In this document: positions 37,945 through 46,973 of the stretch, one piece after another
How the letters are laid out: every line of letters starts with the position of its first letter
Numbering within the stretch: position 1 is the first letter of the stretch
DNA from: Salinigranum halophilum
GTDB taxonomy: Archaea; Halobacteriota; Halobacteria; Halobacteriales; Haloferacaceae
DNA: 64,000 bases
Assembly: GCF_007004735.1 (NCBI RefSeq)
Contig: NZ_ML660182.1
Coordinates: 248,001 to 312,000 of the forward strand
Direction of reading: 5' to 3'
Made by a program: the position numbers and the translations under genes
Notes under the pieces: model-generated
What the model was told of the DNA's origin: nothing
The model's database searches: none
The model's input: the letters and a program-made list of their open reading frames with translations, nothing else

Positions 37945-38086
37945 TTGCGGCACTCGAAGTCGGGGGTCCGTCCCAGTCGGCCATGGCGTGTGAGGTCGCG
38001 CACGCATTAGCCTGTCTAGCGTGGTCACCGACGAGACGAGGACACCGTTGCTCTCCGGGTCGAGACCGACGATGAAGTATGAGTGT

Positions 38087-38403
38087 GGACAGTGGGATTG
38101 CCCGGCGTTCCGGCACGGGTAGTCCCGGTTGCCTCCTCCACCCCGCACCCCGTCGAGCGGCGCACGTCCAGTGGTGGGCTGCTCACTTCCGTGCCTGACC
38201 CGATTCCACCGACGAACCACGGACGACCACCCCTGCGGATGGGGCCCGTGGGCCGCTGCCCCCGACGGACGAGGCTTCTCAGTCGGCTCCCGGGGCCCGT
38301 GTCGGTCTGACCGGACGCCCCCGGGTTCGGTCCCCGCTAAAGACCTATTTCACGGGTGACGAGCAGGGCCTAACTGCCCGACCTAGTCCATCCCATCCTA
38401 TCC
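38087..38403 (-). ncRNA. Signal recognition particle RNA (7S RNA)
   Basis: The minus strand contains GTCAGGCACGGAAGTGAGCA followed by GCCC at about 38178-38202. This is the helix 8 signature GUCAGG...GGAA...AGCAGCC that binds SRP54. The two ends pair as helix 1: GGATAG and TGGGAT near 38403 with ATCCCA and CTGTCC near 38087. TAGGTCGGGCAGTTAGGCC near the 5' end fits the helix 2-4 loop domain of archaeal SRP RNA. Boundaries are taken from helix 1 and are uncertain by about 15 bases. A CTTATG box lies only about 10 bases upstream of the deduced 5' end, so the promoter is unclear. The RNA scaffolds SRP19/SRP54 for membrane targeting. Confidence 0.88.
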
Positions 38404-38446
38404 CGGTGCCACATAAGGGCCTTTCGGCTTGGATTGCAGACCCAAA

Positions 38447-38854
38447 TCAGAGGACGGCACGGGCGTACGCACCCGCGCTCAGCGGGACGAAGGCGGTGAG
38501 GCCGACGACGACCCAGCGGTGGTAGCCCATCCAGGCGGCGGAGAAGTTGAACACGAGTTCGGGGTCGACGGCGAACGCCCACGAGGCGGCCAGCCCGAGC
38601 ATCCCCAGGCCGAGAACGAGCGTGAGACCGGCCGCGGTCACCGGGTCGGTCCGCCCGCGTCGGCCCGCGAGGAAGACGACGACGGCGATCGGTGCGAGGA
38701 ACCCGAGCACGGTCCCGCCGGCCGGACCAGACGCGTAGTAGAGCCCGAGTTCGGTCCCCGGGTTCGAGACGAGCACGAACGGTGCGACGAGCGCAGCGAC
38801 GACGGCGCCACAGGCGACACTGCCGACGAGGGGCGCGACGTCTTCGACGTCCAT
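38447..38854 (-). CDS. Four-helix membrane protein, unknown function
   Basis: A 135-aa protein with four hydrophobic segments (about 8-30, 40-65, 75-95, 110-132). The start MDVEDVAP was chosen because a TATA-like GTTAAGACC lies about 26 bases upstream. It is located just upstream of the SRP RNA gene in the same orientation; no functional link is evident. Confidence 0.65.
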   Translation of the reverse strand: MDVEDVAPLVGSVACGAVVAALVAPFVLVSNPGTELGLYYASGPAGGTVLGFLAPIAVVVFLAGRRGRTDPVTAAGLTLVLGLGMLGLAASWAFAVDPELVFNFSAAWMGYHRWVVVGLTAFVPLSAGAYARAVL

Positions 38855-38979
38855 GTTCCAACCCCTGTCCGCCGTGGTCTTAACAGGTCTGAAACGGCGC
38901 TCGCGCTCACGGCGGCGGCGGTCGTCTCGCGCAGGCAGAAAGTGGAAAGAAGTAAGCGGGACGGTGCGCCTCGTCCTGT

Positions 38980-40131
38980 ATGGAACGCGTTGCAATCATC
39001 GGCGCATCGATGACCCAGTTCGGGCAACGGGACGCCTGGCTCCAGGAGCTACTCGCCGAGGCGGGGCAGGCCTGTCTCGACGACGCGGGCGTCTCCGCCG
39101 ACGAGATCGACCACCTCTACCTCTCGAACATGGCGAGCGGCGAGTTCGAGGGGCAGACGGGCTCGATGAACTACCTGGCGCACGACCTGGCCGCGATGCC
39201 GTCGTACACCCAGCGCATCGACCAGACCTCCTCCTCCGGCGGGGCGGGCGTCTACGCCGCGTACCAGTCCATCGCGTCGGGCGCGAGCGAGATGACGCTG
39301 CTCGTCGGCGGGGAGAAGATGACCCACTGCACCACCGCGGAGGCGACCGACGTCATCGCGTCCATCACACACCGTGCGGAGTACAAACACGGCCTGACGC
39401 TCCCCTCTTTCGCCGGGCTGACGGCGCGGCTGTACCTCGACCAGTACGACGCCCCACGGGAGTCGCTCGGAAAGGTCGCCGTCAAGAACCACAAGAACGG
39501 CGTCCACAACCCTCACGCGCAGTTCCAGAAGGAGGTCGACCTCGAGACGGTGCTGGAGTCGCCCATAGTCGCCGACCCGCTCCGCCTGTACGACTTCTGT
39601 CCCATCACCGACGGCTCCGCAGCGCTCCTGTTCTGCCCCGAGTCCGTGGCGGAGCAGTACACCGACGACTACGCCGTCGTCGCCGGCGTCGGCGGCGCGA
39701 CGGACACCCACGTCGTCCACGAGCGGGCCGACCCGACGACGATGCGCGGCGTCGTCGAGTCCTCCGAAATCGCCTACGAGATGGCCGACATGGGCCCCGA
39801 CGACATCGACGTGGCCGAACTCCACGACATGTTCACTATCCTCGAGTTCCTCCAGTCGGAGGACCTCGGCTTCTTCGAGAAGGGCGAGGGCTGGAAGGCC
39901 ATCGAGGAGGGCAAGACCGAGTTGGACGGCGAGATTCCGGTCAACCCCTCGGGCGGGCTGAAGTCGAAGGGTCACCCGCTCGGTGCGTCGGGGGTCGCAC
40001 AGGTGTACGAGATATACAAGCAGGTCATCGGTGACGCCGATACCCAACAACTGGACGCGGACGTCGGGCTCGCGTGCAACGTCGGCGGCTTCGGCAACTG
40101 CGTCATCACCACCATCCTGGAGGGTCAGTGA
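38980..40131 (+). CDS. bktB: Beta-ketothiolase catalytic subunit (BktB alpha type, Ser nucleophile)
   Basis: A 383-aa thiolase of the SCP-x-like group that condenses two acyl-CoA molecules to 3-ketoacyl-CoA. The usual catalytic Cys is replaced: the nucleophile motif reads DQTSSSGGAG, putting Ser84 where CSSGG is expected. The two catalytic His are in ELHDMF and GHPLGASG. The final Cys, present in CNVGGFGNCV, is retained. A Ser-His-His haloarchaeal thiolase with an OB-fold partner is known for PHBV synthesis in Haloferax; this gene and its neighbour have that arrangement. A TATA-like AAGTAAGC lies about 27 bases upstream. Confidence 0.83.
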   Translation: MERVAIIGASMTQFGQRDAWLQELLAEAGQACLDDAGVSADEIDHLYLSNMASGEFEGQTGSMNYLAHDLAAMPSYTQRIDQTSSSGGAGVYAAYQSIASGASEMTLLVGGEKMTHCTTAEATDVIASITHRAEYKHGLTLPSFAGLTARLYLDQYDAPRESLGKVAVKNHKNGVHNPHAQFQKEVDLETVLESPIVADPLRLYDFCPITDGSAALLFCPESVAEQYTDDYAVVAGVGGATDTHVVHERADPTTMRGVVESSEIAYEMADMGPDDIDVAELHDMFTILEFLQSEDLGFFEKGEGWKAIEEGKTELDGEIPVNPSGGLKSKGHPLGASGVAQVYEIYKQVIGDADTQQLDADVGLACNVGGFGNCVITTILEGQ

Positions 40132-40132
40132 G

Positions 40133-40516
40133 ATGTCCGATTCTGAGCACACACACGAACTGGAGGCGTACCGCTACTCCGACGGGAGCATCACCTACCC
40201 CGGCCACCCGGTCGGCCCCGACGGGAGCGAGCCCGAGGGGACGGTCGACCTGAGCGAGTACACGGCGACGGTCATCACGTGGACGACGTCGATGGCGACG
40301 CCGCCGGGCGTCCGCCAGCCGAACACCATCGCCATCGTCGAGTTCGACGTCGACGGCGAACCCGTCCGGGCCGTCGGACAGGTCACCGAGGGTGCCGAGG
40401 TCGACATCGGCGACGAGGTTCGCGCGGTGTACTGTGAGGAACTCCGCGAACCCGGTGCCGGTATCCGCCATCCCGACAGCCAAGAGTGGGACGGGTTCAG
40501 GTTCGAACCGGTCTGA
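40133..40516 (+). CDS. OB-fold subunit of beta-ketothiolase (BktB beta type)
   Basis: A 127-aa DUF35/OB-fold protein: RYSDGSITYPGHPVGPDGSE, then a beta barrel around VITWTTSMATPPGVRQPNTIAIVEFD. The usual Cys-rich rubredoxin-like zinc finger of DUF35 proteins is missing; only one Cys is present. It starts one base after the stop of the thiolase gene, so the pair forms one operon. Such OB-fold partners are required for the matching thiolase or HMG-CoA synthase. Confidence 0.8.
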   Translation: MSDSEHTHELEAYRYSDGSITYPGHPVGPDGSEPEGTVDLSEYTATVITWTTSMATPPGVRQPNTIAIVEFDVDGEPVRAVGQVTEGAEVDIGDEVRAVYCEELREPGAGIRHPDSQEWDGFRFEPV

Positions 40517-40678
40517 CGCCGCCACGTGTGGCTCCGGTGTGAGACGGCGTGCGGGCCGCGGAACGGGTCAGCGCTCTCGTTCGATGCGAACGACGGGCGA
40601 CGACCTCGGGCGGTGAGCGAAGACAGCGGAGCACGGCAGTGCGAGAGAACGAGACGGCGGCGGTTCGCCGGCGAACCC

Positions 40679-41149
40679 CTACTCGGCCGCCACCGCGCGC
40701 GGCGACGCCTCGAGGGTCTCGAGTTCGTCGAGGCAGTCCTGCACCGTAATCGTATTACTCTCTCTCACGTTCGGCGCGACGGTCGCGATCCCGTCGTCGG
40801 TCCGCACTTCGAGACACATCACTGGTAAGACGAGTTCGCGCGCGACGCCGTCGACGAACGACTCGCGCTCGCGGACGGTGAAGAACGGGTCGATGTCGAC
40901 TCCCACCGTGTCGGCCCACGCGTCGAACGCCTCGTACGCGGCGACGGCTGGCGGTTTGTGGCCCTCGTCCTCGGTCAGCCGGACGCGCCCGTTCCACACC
41001 GAGACGTCGTACGTGCCGATTCGGCCCGACGCCTCCAGTTCACGGAGTCGCCTCACGACCGCGTTCTGCTGGTCGTTGGCTCCGAACATATCTCCCCTGA
41101 CGTAAAGCGTGACGCGCGGTGTCGCAGTCTCGCTGTGTATGGCGCACAT
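40679..41149 (-). CDS. Hypothetical HTH-like haloarchaeal protein
   Basis: A 156-aa soluble protein. RVTLYVRGDMFGANDQQNA followed by VVRRLRELEASGRIGTYDVSVW is characteristic of a haloarchaeal family usually annotated as HTH-domain proteins. The C-terminal half has PVMCLEVRTDDGIATVAP. The start at 41149 (MCAIHSETATP) was chosen. The adjacent genes belong to PHA metabolism but no link is shown. Confidence 0.62.
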   Translation of the reverse strand: MCAIHSETATPRVTLYVRGDMFGANDQQNAVVRRLRELEASGRIGTYDVSVWNGRVRLTEDEGHKPPAVAAYEAFDAWADTVGVDIDPFFTVRERESFVDGVARELVLPVMCLEVRTDDGIATVAPNVRESNTITVQDCLDELETLEASPRAVAAE

Positions 41150-41311
41150 CGTGGTGTCCCCCTGCAAGGAGAATGTCGAGCAATCTATGAAAGCGTTTTC
41201 CTGATTCTCCGTTGATGCGAGAGCGTGGACGAGCGCCCGGATGATGCGGGTGTCGTGGCTCGGCATTCGTCGCGGCCGGACTGGAGAAGAGCGTTCCCCG
41301 CGGAGTCGCCG

Positions 41312-41950
41312 TTACTGCGACTCGGGCGCGGGGTCGATGAGCACGACCGCTTCACCGTCGATGACCGTCGTCTCGTCGGCCGTCTCGACGGTCGTGTCCA
41401 GCCGGTATCGTCGGTCGCCGAGGTCCTCGACGATCTCGACGGTCGCGGTGAGTTCCGAGCCGATGTCGACCGGCTTCAGGAAGCGGAGGTCCTGTGAGAG
41501 GTAGACGGTCATCCCCGGGAGTCGCGCGAGCGCGGAGCTGATGAGGCCCGAGGCGAGCGTCCCGTGGACGATTCGCCGGCCGAACCGCGTCTCCTCGGCG
41601 AACTCGTCGTCGAGGTGGAGCCGGTTGGTGTCCCCGCTGATGCCCGCGAAGGCGAGGACGTCCTCCTCGGTGATCTGTTTCGTGAAGCTGACGACGTCGC
41701 CGACGCCGAGCTCCTCGTCGGCGTCGACGGAGCGCTCCATCGACCACGACTCCTGGCTGTACGCGACGGAGTCGACCTCCGGCTCGCGTACCTCGCTGGC
41801 GCCGTTCTGACTCGCCAGCATGGCTCGATTGGCTTCGGCGACGTTGGAGTACATGCGGACGAAGCTCTTCGAGACGTGCTTGGACGACTTGAGCCACGCG
41901 GAGGTCATTCCGCGGACTGGTGCAGTCATGTCCATCGCGCTATATTCCAT
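41312..41950 (-). CDS. maoC: MaoC-family (R)-enoyl-CoA hydratase
   Basis: A 212-aa hot-dog-fold hydratase that can supply (R)-3-hydroxyacyl-CoA to PHA synthesis. The hydratase-2 motif is visible in FAGISGDTNRLHLDDEFA with its Asp and His, followed by FGRRIVHGTLASGL. A 75-residue N-terminal extension rich in Ala, Ser and Lys precedes the domain. The start at 41950 agrees with a TATA-like CTGTTATG about 29 bases upstream. It is divergent from phaR, as in the Haloferax mediterranei PHA cluster. Confidence 0.85.
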   Translation of the reverse strand: MEYSAMDMTAPVRGMTSAWLKSSKHVSKSFVRMYSNVAEANRAMLASQNGASEVREPEVDSVAYSQESWSMERSVDADEELGVGDVVSFTKQITEEDVLAFAGISGDTNRLHLDDEFAEETRFGRRIVHGTLASGLISSALARLPGMTVYLSQDLRFLKPVDIGSELTATVEIVEDLGDRRYRLDTTVETADETTVIDGEAVVLIDPAPESQ

Positions 41951-42106
41951 GCTCCGTGTGAACGTCTACAACATTCATAACAGTTGTGAAAGTCCGCTTC
42001 GGCTCGACTCGTACCTCCGCCCTCGAAACCATCTGGTGGCATTGAATGGTATTAGGTGGTCAGAGTAGTAAACTTTATCCACTCACGGGGGCTACGAGAA
42101 GACGAG
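41951..42106. promoter_or_regulatory. Divergent maoC/phaR promoter region
   Basis: A 156-base gap that must hold both promoters. The phaR side has ACTTTATCC about 31 bases before its ATG; the maoC side has CTGTTATG. Between them lies a partial repeat, CCATCTGGTGG and GGTATTAGGTGG. PhaR-type AbrB regulators are known to repress their own promoter in Haloferax, so an operator is expected here, but its exact position is not visible. Confidence 0.5.
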
Positions 42107-42415
42107 ATGACAGACGACCCGGACGATGCAACGCCCATGTGGTCGCCCGCCGCGTTCGCGAAGCAGATGCAGGAGGCGTCCCAGCAGGCCACCAAGAGCC
42201 AGCAGGAACTGCTCAAGCAGTTCATGCAGGCGTCTTCGGGAGGCATGGACGGCTTCTCACAGCTGAACGCGATGAGTATGGGCAGCGCGATGTTCAAGAC
42301 GCGCGTCCAGAGCGGCGGCCGCATCTCCATCCCCGACGCCGAGCGCGAGGCGCTCGACATCGAGGAGGGAGACATCGTCCAGGCGATCGTCATCCCCGTC
42401 AAACGAAACCGGTGA
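42107..42415 (+). CDS. phaR: PHA regulator with AbrB-like DNA-binding domain
   Basis: A 102-aa protein. The C-terminal 45 residues form a SpoVT/AbrB swapped-hairpin domain (RVQSGGRISIPDAEREALDI, then EGDIVQAIVIPV). The N-terminal half is Gln/Met-rich and amphipathic, resembling phasin sequences, so it may bind granules as well as DNA. Order phaR-phaP-phaE-phaC with maoC divergent matches the known haloarchaeal PHA locus. Confidence 0.82.
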   Translation: MTDDPDDATPMWSPAAFAKQMQEASQQATKSQQELLKQFMQASSGGMDGFSQLNAMSMGSAMFKTRVQSGGRISIPDAEREALDIEEGDIVQAIVIPVKRNR

Positions 42416-42421
42416 TTCACC

Positions 42422-42874
42422 ATGTCCGCTAACCCCTTCAGCACCATGTTCGACATGCAACGCACGTACATCGAAGCCAGCCACTCCGCGTTCGAGAGCT
42501 CGCTCAAACTCCAGCAGGTCGCGTCCGACGCGTTCCTCGGGAGCTTCGAGTCGACGAAGTCCCTGCAGAAGCGCGGCGTCGACCTGACGAAGCGCGCGAC
42601 GCTCGCCAACCTCGACGCGGTCGAGGAGGCGCTGCCCGCCGACGTCGTCGCCGACCTCCGCTCGGCCGTCGACGAGCAGTACGCCGCCCTCGACGAGGCC
42701 CACGACGACGCCTGGGACGCCTTCGAGCGCTCCGCCGAGGACGTCGTCGACTCCTACGACGAACTGACCGAGGCGCAGGCCGAGATGGTCGACGAGCTGT
42801 ACGAGTCGCTCATGCAGGCCAACGCCGAGGCCGCCGACGTCGCCGACGAGGCCGCAGACGTCGTCGAGCAGTAA
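42422..42874 (+). CDS. phaP: Phasin, PHA granule-associated protein
   Basis: A 150-aa, almost wholly helical, acidic protein lacking Cys. It has FDMQRTYIEASHSAFESSL and long heptad-like stretches ending in EAADVADEAADVVEQ. Phasins coat PHA granules and control their size and number. The assignment rests mainly on its place between phaR and phaE and its composition. The gap to phaR is six bases. Confidence 0.78.
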   Translation: MSANPFSTMFDMQRTYIEASHSAFESSLKLQQVASDAFLGSFESTKSLQKRGVDLTKRATLANLDAVEEALPADVVADLRSAVDEQYAALDEAHDDAWDAFERSAEDVVDSYDELTEAQAEMVDELYESLMQANAEAADVADEAADVVEQ

Positions 42875-42914
42875 ATCCGACGGATTTTCCCACCCGCTCT
42901 TCGTATTTGAGACC

Positions 42915-43469
42915 ATGGCTAACGACACATTCGACATGACAGACATGACCGACGCAACGCAGATGGAGTCGTTCTTCGAGCAGCTCTCGGAGACCTACTC
43001 CGAGGCACTCAAACGCAACATGGACGCTCAGGCGGCGTTCGCCGACCAGTGGATGGAATCGATGGAGGAGGCGATGTCCGAAGAGCGACTCGACGACGCG
43101 TCCGACGGTGCCGTCCAGGCCTACGAGGCGTGGATGAACGCGGCCGAGTCCTCGTACGAGCGCGTCGGCGACGCGCTCGAGGGTGAGGACGTCGACCCCG
43201 AGGAGTTCCGCGACATCTGGTTCAACGCCGCCAACAAGGCGTTCAAGGAGTCGATGTCGACGACGGCGTTCGCCGCCGCGACGGGCCAGAACGTCGAGGA
43301 CGTCCTCGACTTCCAAGAACAGCTGAACGACGCCGCACAGGACACCCTCCACGGCATGGGCTTCGCCACGACTGGCGACGTCCGCGAAGTGGGCGAGCGC
43401 CTCGTCGAAATCGAGCGCCGCCAGCACGCCATCGAACAGAAGCTCGACCAGCTCCTGGAGCAACAGTAA
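42915..43469 (+). CDS. phaE: PHA synthase subunit PhaE
   Basis: A 184-aa helical acidic protein, the non-catalytic partner of class III PHA synthase. Family features are the central [17 protein letters not shown] and the C-terminal coiled coil [20 protein letters not shown]. Haloarchaeal PhaE is much shorter than the bacterial subunit (about 350 aa) and this one fits. The PhaC gene starts one base after its stop. Confidence 0.85.
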   Translation: MANDTFDMTDMTDATQMESFFEQLSETYSEALKRNMDAQAAFADQWMESMEEAMSEERLDDASDGAVQAYEAWMNAAESSYERVGDALEGEDVDPEEFRDIWFNAANKAFKESMSTTAFAAATGQNVEDVLDFQEQLNDAAQDTLHGMGFATTGDVREVGERLVEIERRQHAIEQKLDQLLEQQ

Positions 43470-43470
43470 G

Positions 43471-44862
43471 ATGAACCCCTTCACCGCACCGTTCGAGGCA
43501 CAGCGGAAGATGCTCGACTCGTGGACAGAGGCCGTCGAGACGGCCGAAGCCACGCCCGAGGGTCTCGAGACGATGGCCTCGGTCGACGTGGGTGAGACGC
43601 CGAGCGAGGTCGTCTACGAGGAGAACAAGCTCAAGCTGCTCCGCTACGACGCCGAGGCGGCCGGTATCGAGCCCGAGGAGACCCACGACGTCCCCATCCT
43701 CATCGTCTACGCGCTCATCAACCGGCCGTACATCCTCGACCTCCAGCCGGATCGGTCGGTGGTCCGGCGACTCCTCGAAGCGGGCTTCGACGTCTACCTC
43801 ATCGACTGGGGCGAACCCTCCATGCTCGACCAGTCGCTGACGCTCGACGACTACGTCAACCGCTACATCGACAACTGCGTCGACGAGGTCGCCGAGCGGG
43901 CGGGGCTCGACGCCATCAACCTCCTCGGCTACTGCATGGGCGGAACGATGAGCGTCATGTACGCCGCGCTGCACCCCGAGAAGGTCCGGAACCTCGGCCT
44001 GATGGCCGCGGGGCTGTGTTTCGCTGGCACCGGCGGCATCCTCGAAGAGTGGGGCGACGACGAGTACTACTCGCCGCGCGACGTCACCGGTGCGTTCGGA
44101 AACGTCCCCGCGGAGTTCCTCGACGTCGGCTTCGCCCTGATGGACCCCGTCAACAACTACGTCTCGAAGTACACCACGCTGTACGACAACCTCGACAACG
44201 ACGACTTCGTGCAGAACTTCGCCCGGATGGAGCGGTGGCTCTCGGACGGCATCGACCTCGCCGGCTCGACGTACGTCCAGTTCCTCGAGGACGTCTACCA
44301 GCAGAACAAGCTGTACGAGAACGAACTGGAACTCGACGGCAAGCACGTCGACCTCGGCGAACTCACGATGCCGGTCCTCCAGATCGTCGGACAGTACGAC
44401 CACCTCATCCCGCCGGAGGCGTCCCGCCCGTTCAACGACGTCGTCCCGTCGGACGACACCACGCTGATGGAGGAGTCGACGGGCCACATCGGCCTGTCAG
44501 TGTCGAGCAAGTCCCACGCGAACCTCTGGCCGAACGCCGCCGCGTGGTTCGCCGAGCGGTCGCGCCTCGACGACGAGAGCGAGGCCGTCGACATCGAACT
44601 CGACGACCCCGACTCCGAGAGCGACGAGGCCGTCGACGCGGAGAACGGCACCGCTCACGTCGACGACGAGGCGTTCGACGACACGGACCTCGACCAGGTC
44701 CGCGGCGTCGGTCCCGCCTACGCCGACCGACTGCGCGAAGCGGGTGTCGGGACCGTCTCCGAACTCGCCGCGGCCGACCCCGACGAACTCGCCGCGAGCA
44801 TCGACGTCTCGACGTCGCGGGTCGCCGACTGGGTCGACCACGCGACCGAACTGACGTCCTGA
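43471..44862 (+). CDS. phaC: PHA synthase subunit PhaC (class III), with C-terminal HhH extension
   Basis: A 463-aa alpha/beta hydrolase that polymerises (R)-3-hydroxyacyl-CoA. The lipase-like box is GYCMGG at 153-158 with Cys155 as nucleophile. The Asp lies in [10 protein letters not shown] and the His in GHIGLSV. After the hydrolase and an acidic linker, residues 406-463 form a helix-hairpin-helix domain ([20 protein letters not shown]) of the kind used for DNA or protein contacts. Haloarchaeal PhaC proteins are known to be C-terminally extended; the HhH identity here is read from the motif. Confidence 0.92.
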   Translation: MNPFTAPFEAQRKMLDSWTEAVETAEATPEGLETMASVDVGETPSEVVYEENKLKLLRYDAEAAGIEPEETHDVPILIVYALINRPYILDLQPDRSVVRRLLEAGFDVYLIDWGEPSMLDQSLTLDDYVNRYIDNCVDEVAERAGLDAINLLGYCMGGTMSVMYAALHPEKVRNLGLMAAGLCFAGTGGILEEWGDDEYYSPRDVTGAFGNVPAEFLDVGFALMDPVNNYVSKYTTLYDNLDNDDFVQNFARMERWLSDGIDLAGSTYVQFLEDVYQQNKLYENELELDGKHVDLGELTMPVLQIVGQYDHLIPPEASRPFNDVVPSDDTTLMEESTGHIGLSVSSKSHANLWPNAAAWFAERSRLDDESEAVDIELDDPDSESDEAVDAENGTAHVDDEAFDDTDLDQVRGVGPAYADRLREAGVGTVSELAAADPDELAASIDVSTSRVADWVDHATELTS

Positions 44863-45078
44863 CACGCGCGTTCCGGACTGACCACGGCTAGCGGACGCTG
44901 GGCTGACCAGCCACCATCGCCGTCGTTCCGGCGGGCGGTCGCCGCTTGGAACGAGTGAGACCGGTTCTCGTGTCGGCTTCGAGACCTGAACTATTATACG
45001 CTGCTTCCGAGTGTCACCAACTGTGAGTCACCGTCACCGCGTCGACAGGCTGTCGGCGTCGTGGCGCTCACTTCGAAC

Positions 45079-45822
45079 ATGAAACTCGAAGACAGAACCT
45101 GTGTCATCACGGGCGCATCGAGGGGGATTGGCCGCGGTATCGCGGAGGAGATGGCCGGCGAGGGCGCGAACGTCGTCGTCAACTACCGCTCATCGGAGGC
45201 GGAGGCACGGGACGTCGTCGAGACCATCCGCGACGCCGGCGGTGACGCCATGGCGGCGCAGGCCGACGTCACCGATTACGAGGCCGTCGGGCAGATGTGC
45301 GACGAGGTCCACGAGACGTTCGGCCCCGCGGACATCCTCATCAACAACGCCGGCATCACGAAGGACACGTCGTTCGCACGCATGAGCCCCGAGGAGTGGA
45401 AGACCGTCATCGACGTCAACCTCAACGGGACGTTCAACGCGACGAAGGTGTTCTTCGACGACATCAAGCAGTCCGACCAGGGGAGGCTCATCAACATCTC
45501 CTCAATCGTCGGTAAACAGGGCAACTTCGGGCAGGCCAACTACGCGACGGCGAAGTCGGGCATCTTCGGTTTCACCCGGACCATCGCGCTCGAACTCGCC
45601 CCGTCGGGGTCGACGTCGAACTCCGTCGCCCCCGGCTTCACGCGCACGGACATGCTCGACGAGGTCCGCGAGGACATCCAAGAGCAGATTCTCGAACAGA
45701 TTCCGATGGGCCGGTTCGCCGAAGTGGAAGACGTCTCCCACATCGTCAAGTTCCTCGCCAGCGAGGAAGCGTCCTACATCACCGGCGAGGTCATCGACGT
45801 CAACGGCGCGATGGACCTCTGA
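45079..45822 (+). CDS. phaB: 3-ketoacyl-CoA/ACP reductase (PhaB/FabG type)
   Basis: A 247-aa short-chain dehydrogenase that reduces acetoacetyl-CoA to (R)-3-hydroxybutyryl-CoA. The NAD(P) motif TGASRGIG, the NNAG motif, the catalytic Ser in NISSIVG and YATAKSG (Tyr and Lys) are all present. Start ATG 45079 gives the standard family N-terminus; a GTG six codons earlier is possible. A TATA box CTATTATACG lies at about 44990-45000, so it has its own promoter with a leader of about 60 bases. Confidence 0.88.
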   Translation: MKLEDRTCVITGASRGIGRGIAEEMAGEGANVVVNYRSSEAEARDVVETIRDAGGDAMAAQADVTDYEAVGQMCDEVHETFGPADILINNAGITKDTSFARMSPEEWKTVIDVNLNGTFNATKVFFDDIKQSDQGRLINISSIVGKQGNFGQANYATAKSGIFGFTRTIALELAPSGSTSNSVAPGFTRTDMLDEVREDIQEQILEQIPMGRFAEVEDVSHIVKFLASEEASYITGEVIDVNGAMDL

Positions 45823-45851
45823 GGCAGCTGCCCGCCTCCTGTGTGAGTCGT

Positions 45852-45908
45852 ATACAAGGACATAATATCCTGTATTAACGATATACATAGTATATGTCCA
45901 TGTACAAG
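45852..45908. promoter_or_regulatory. Operator-like nested inverted repeats upstream of the small HTH gene
   Basis: GGACATA at 45858-45864 and TATGTCC at 45893-45899 form inverted arms. Inside them lies a perfect palindrome ATATAC-ATA-GTATAT at 45881-45895. TACAAGG occurs at both outer ends (45853 and 45902). The region is AT-rich in a GC-rich genome and lies 40-95 bases before the regulator ATG; the TATA-like GTTTAAGTGG at about 45912 lies between. It fits autoregulation of the HTH gene. Confidence 0.6.
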
Positions 45909-45947
45909 GTAAGTTTAAGTGGAATCGAGTCAACGTACTGAGTAGAC

Positions 45948-46184
45948 ATGACCCAGCAACTCCTCACCCGCAGTGCGGACGAGACGACGCCCGACCTCCC
46001 GACCGAACTCGACTCGACCTCGTCGAAACTGGTCTACCTCTACCTTCGCGCCGCGGGGGCGTGCACCGTCGACGAACTCCAGGCGTCGCTGGATATGAAG
46101 AAGATCTCGCTGTACCCACTCCTCAAGAGCCTCTCGAAGAAGGGACTCGTCGACAGCGAGGGCGAGACCTACCGGCTCGCCTAG
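45948..46184 (+). CDS. Small TrmB-like winged-helix regulator
   Basis: A 78-aa protein. LVYLYLRAAGACTVDELQAS then LYPLLKSLSKKGLVDSEGETYRLA is a complete TrmB/MarR-like winged helix, without any sensor domain. Proteins of this size in haloarchaea act as stand-alone DNA-binding regulators. The upstream operator-like repeats suggest it binds its own promoter. Confidence 0.8.
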   Translation: MTQQLLTRSADETTPDLPTELDSTSSKLVYLYLRAAGACTVDELQASLDMKKISLYPLLKSLSKKGLVDSEGETYRLA

Positions 46185-46190
46185 GGCGGC

Positions 46191-46925
46191 TCAGACTGCC
46201 CCGTCTCCGTCCCCGTTCTCGCGGTTCCCCACCTCGTCGCTTTCGTCGTCGCCCTCGTCGCCCCCCGCCGACTCCGCTCGCACTTCGTCCCGAATCGACT
46301 CGAGCTCCGCGTCCACGTCGACCGCCGCGTCGTCGTGTTCGGCACCCGCGTCGTCCACGTCGGCCTCCGGTTCGTTCCGCCCGTCGGCCGTCTCGTCGTC
46401 GACCGGGATGACGACGCTCCGTCGCTCGTCCCCCGAGCGTCGTGACCGCGACGGCGACTCCCGCCCCGCCTCCCGCGCGGCGGCCAGTCGCGACTCGATT
46501 TCGCCGGTGAGGTCGCGCGCCTCCCTGAACACGTCCCGTGCGACCGGGTCCGTCGGCTCCTCGGTCCCGGTGAGCGCCCGCCGCAGGTCGTCGAGCGCAC
46601 GCTCGGTCCCCTCGACGACCCGCCGGTCGACCCCGTCGAGACTCCCTGTCCCCTCCCCTCGGAGGCTCCGCTCGGGGTCCGCCAACCTGAGGACGCCGCG
46701 CAGCAGTTCGAGCGACTGGATCGTCGTCTCGAGGATGGCGATGACGGTCGGGATGGTGTACTCCTCGGTGAACCTGACGACGTCGCTCCCGCGCGGTGGC
46801 TCGCGTCGAGCGGGTCGCCGGTCGCGCCCGTCGTCGGTGTCGAGCGTCCGTTCGAGGTCGTCGAGCGTCGTCCGGAGGTCGGAGAGGAGGGTCGCGAGGT
46901 CGTCGCGGTCGGGGTCGTGGCTCAT
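46191..46925 (-). CDS. Hypothetical acidic coiled-coil protein
   Basis: A 244-aa protein with helical first half (DLATLLSDLRTTLDDLERTL; IPTVIAILETTIQSLELLRG) and a very acidic, low-complexity tail from about 165. No enzymatic motif. A TATA-like GTTTTTGTC lies about 27 bases before the start. It ends seven bases from the convergent HTH gene. Confidence 0.65.
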   Translation of the reverse strand: MSHDPDRDDLATLLSDLRTTLDDLERTLDTDDGRDRRPARREPPRGSDVVRFTEEYTIPTVIAILETTIQSLELLRGVLRLADPERSLRGEGTGSLDGVDRRVVEGTERALDDLRRALTGTEEPTDPVARDVFREARDLTGEIESRLAAAREAGRESPSRSRRSGDERRSVVIPVDDETADGRNEPEADVDDAGAEHDDAAVDVDAELESIRDEVRAESAGGDEGDDESDEVGNRENGDGDGAV

Positions 46926-46973
46926 ACACCACGTTGGGGCGGCGAGGACAAAAACGTCCGCGCCCGCCTCGGC

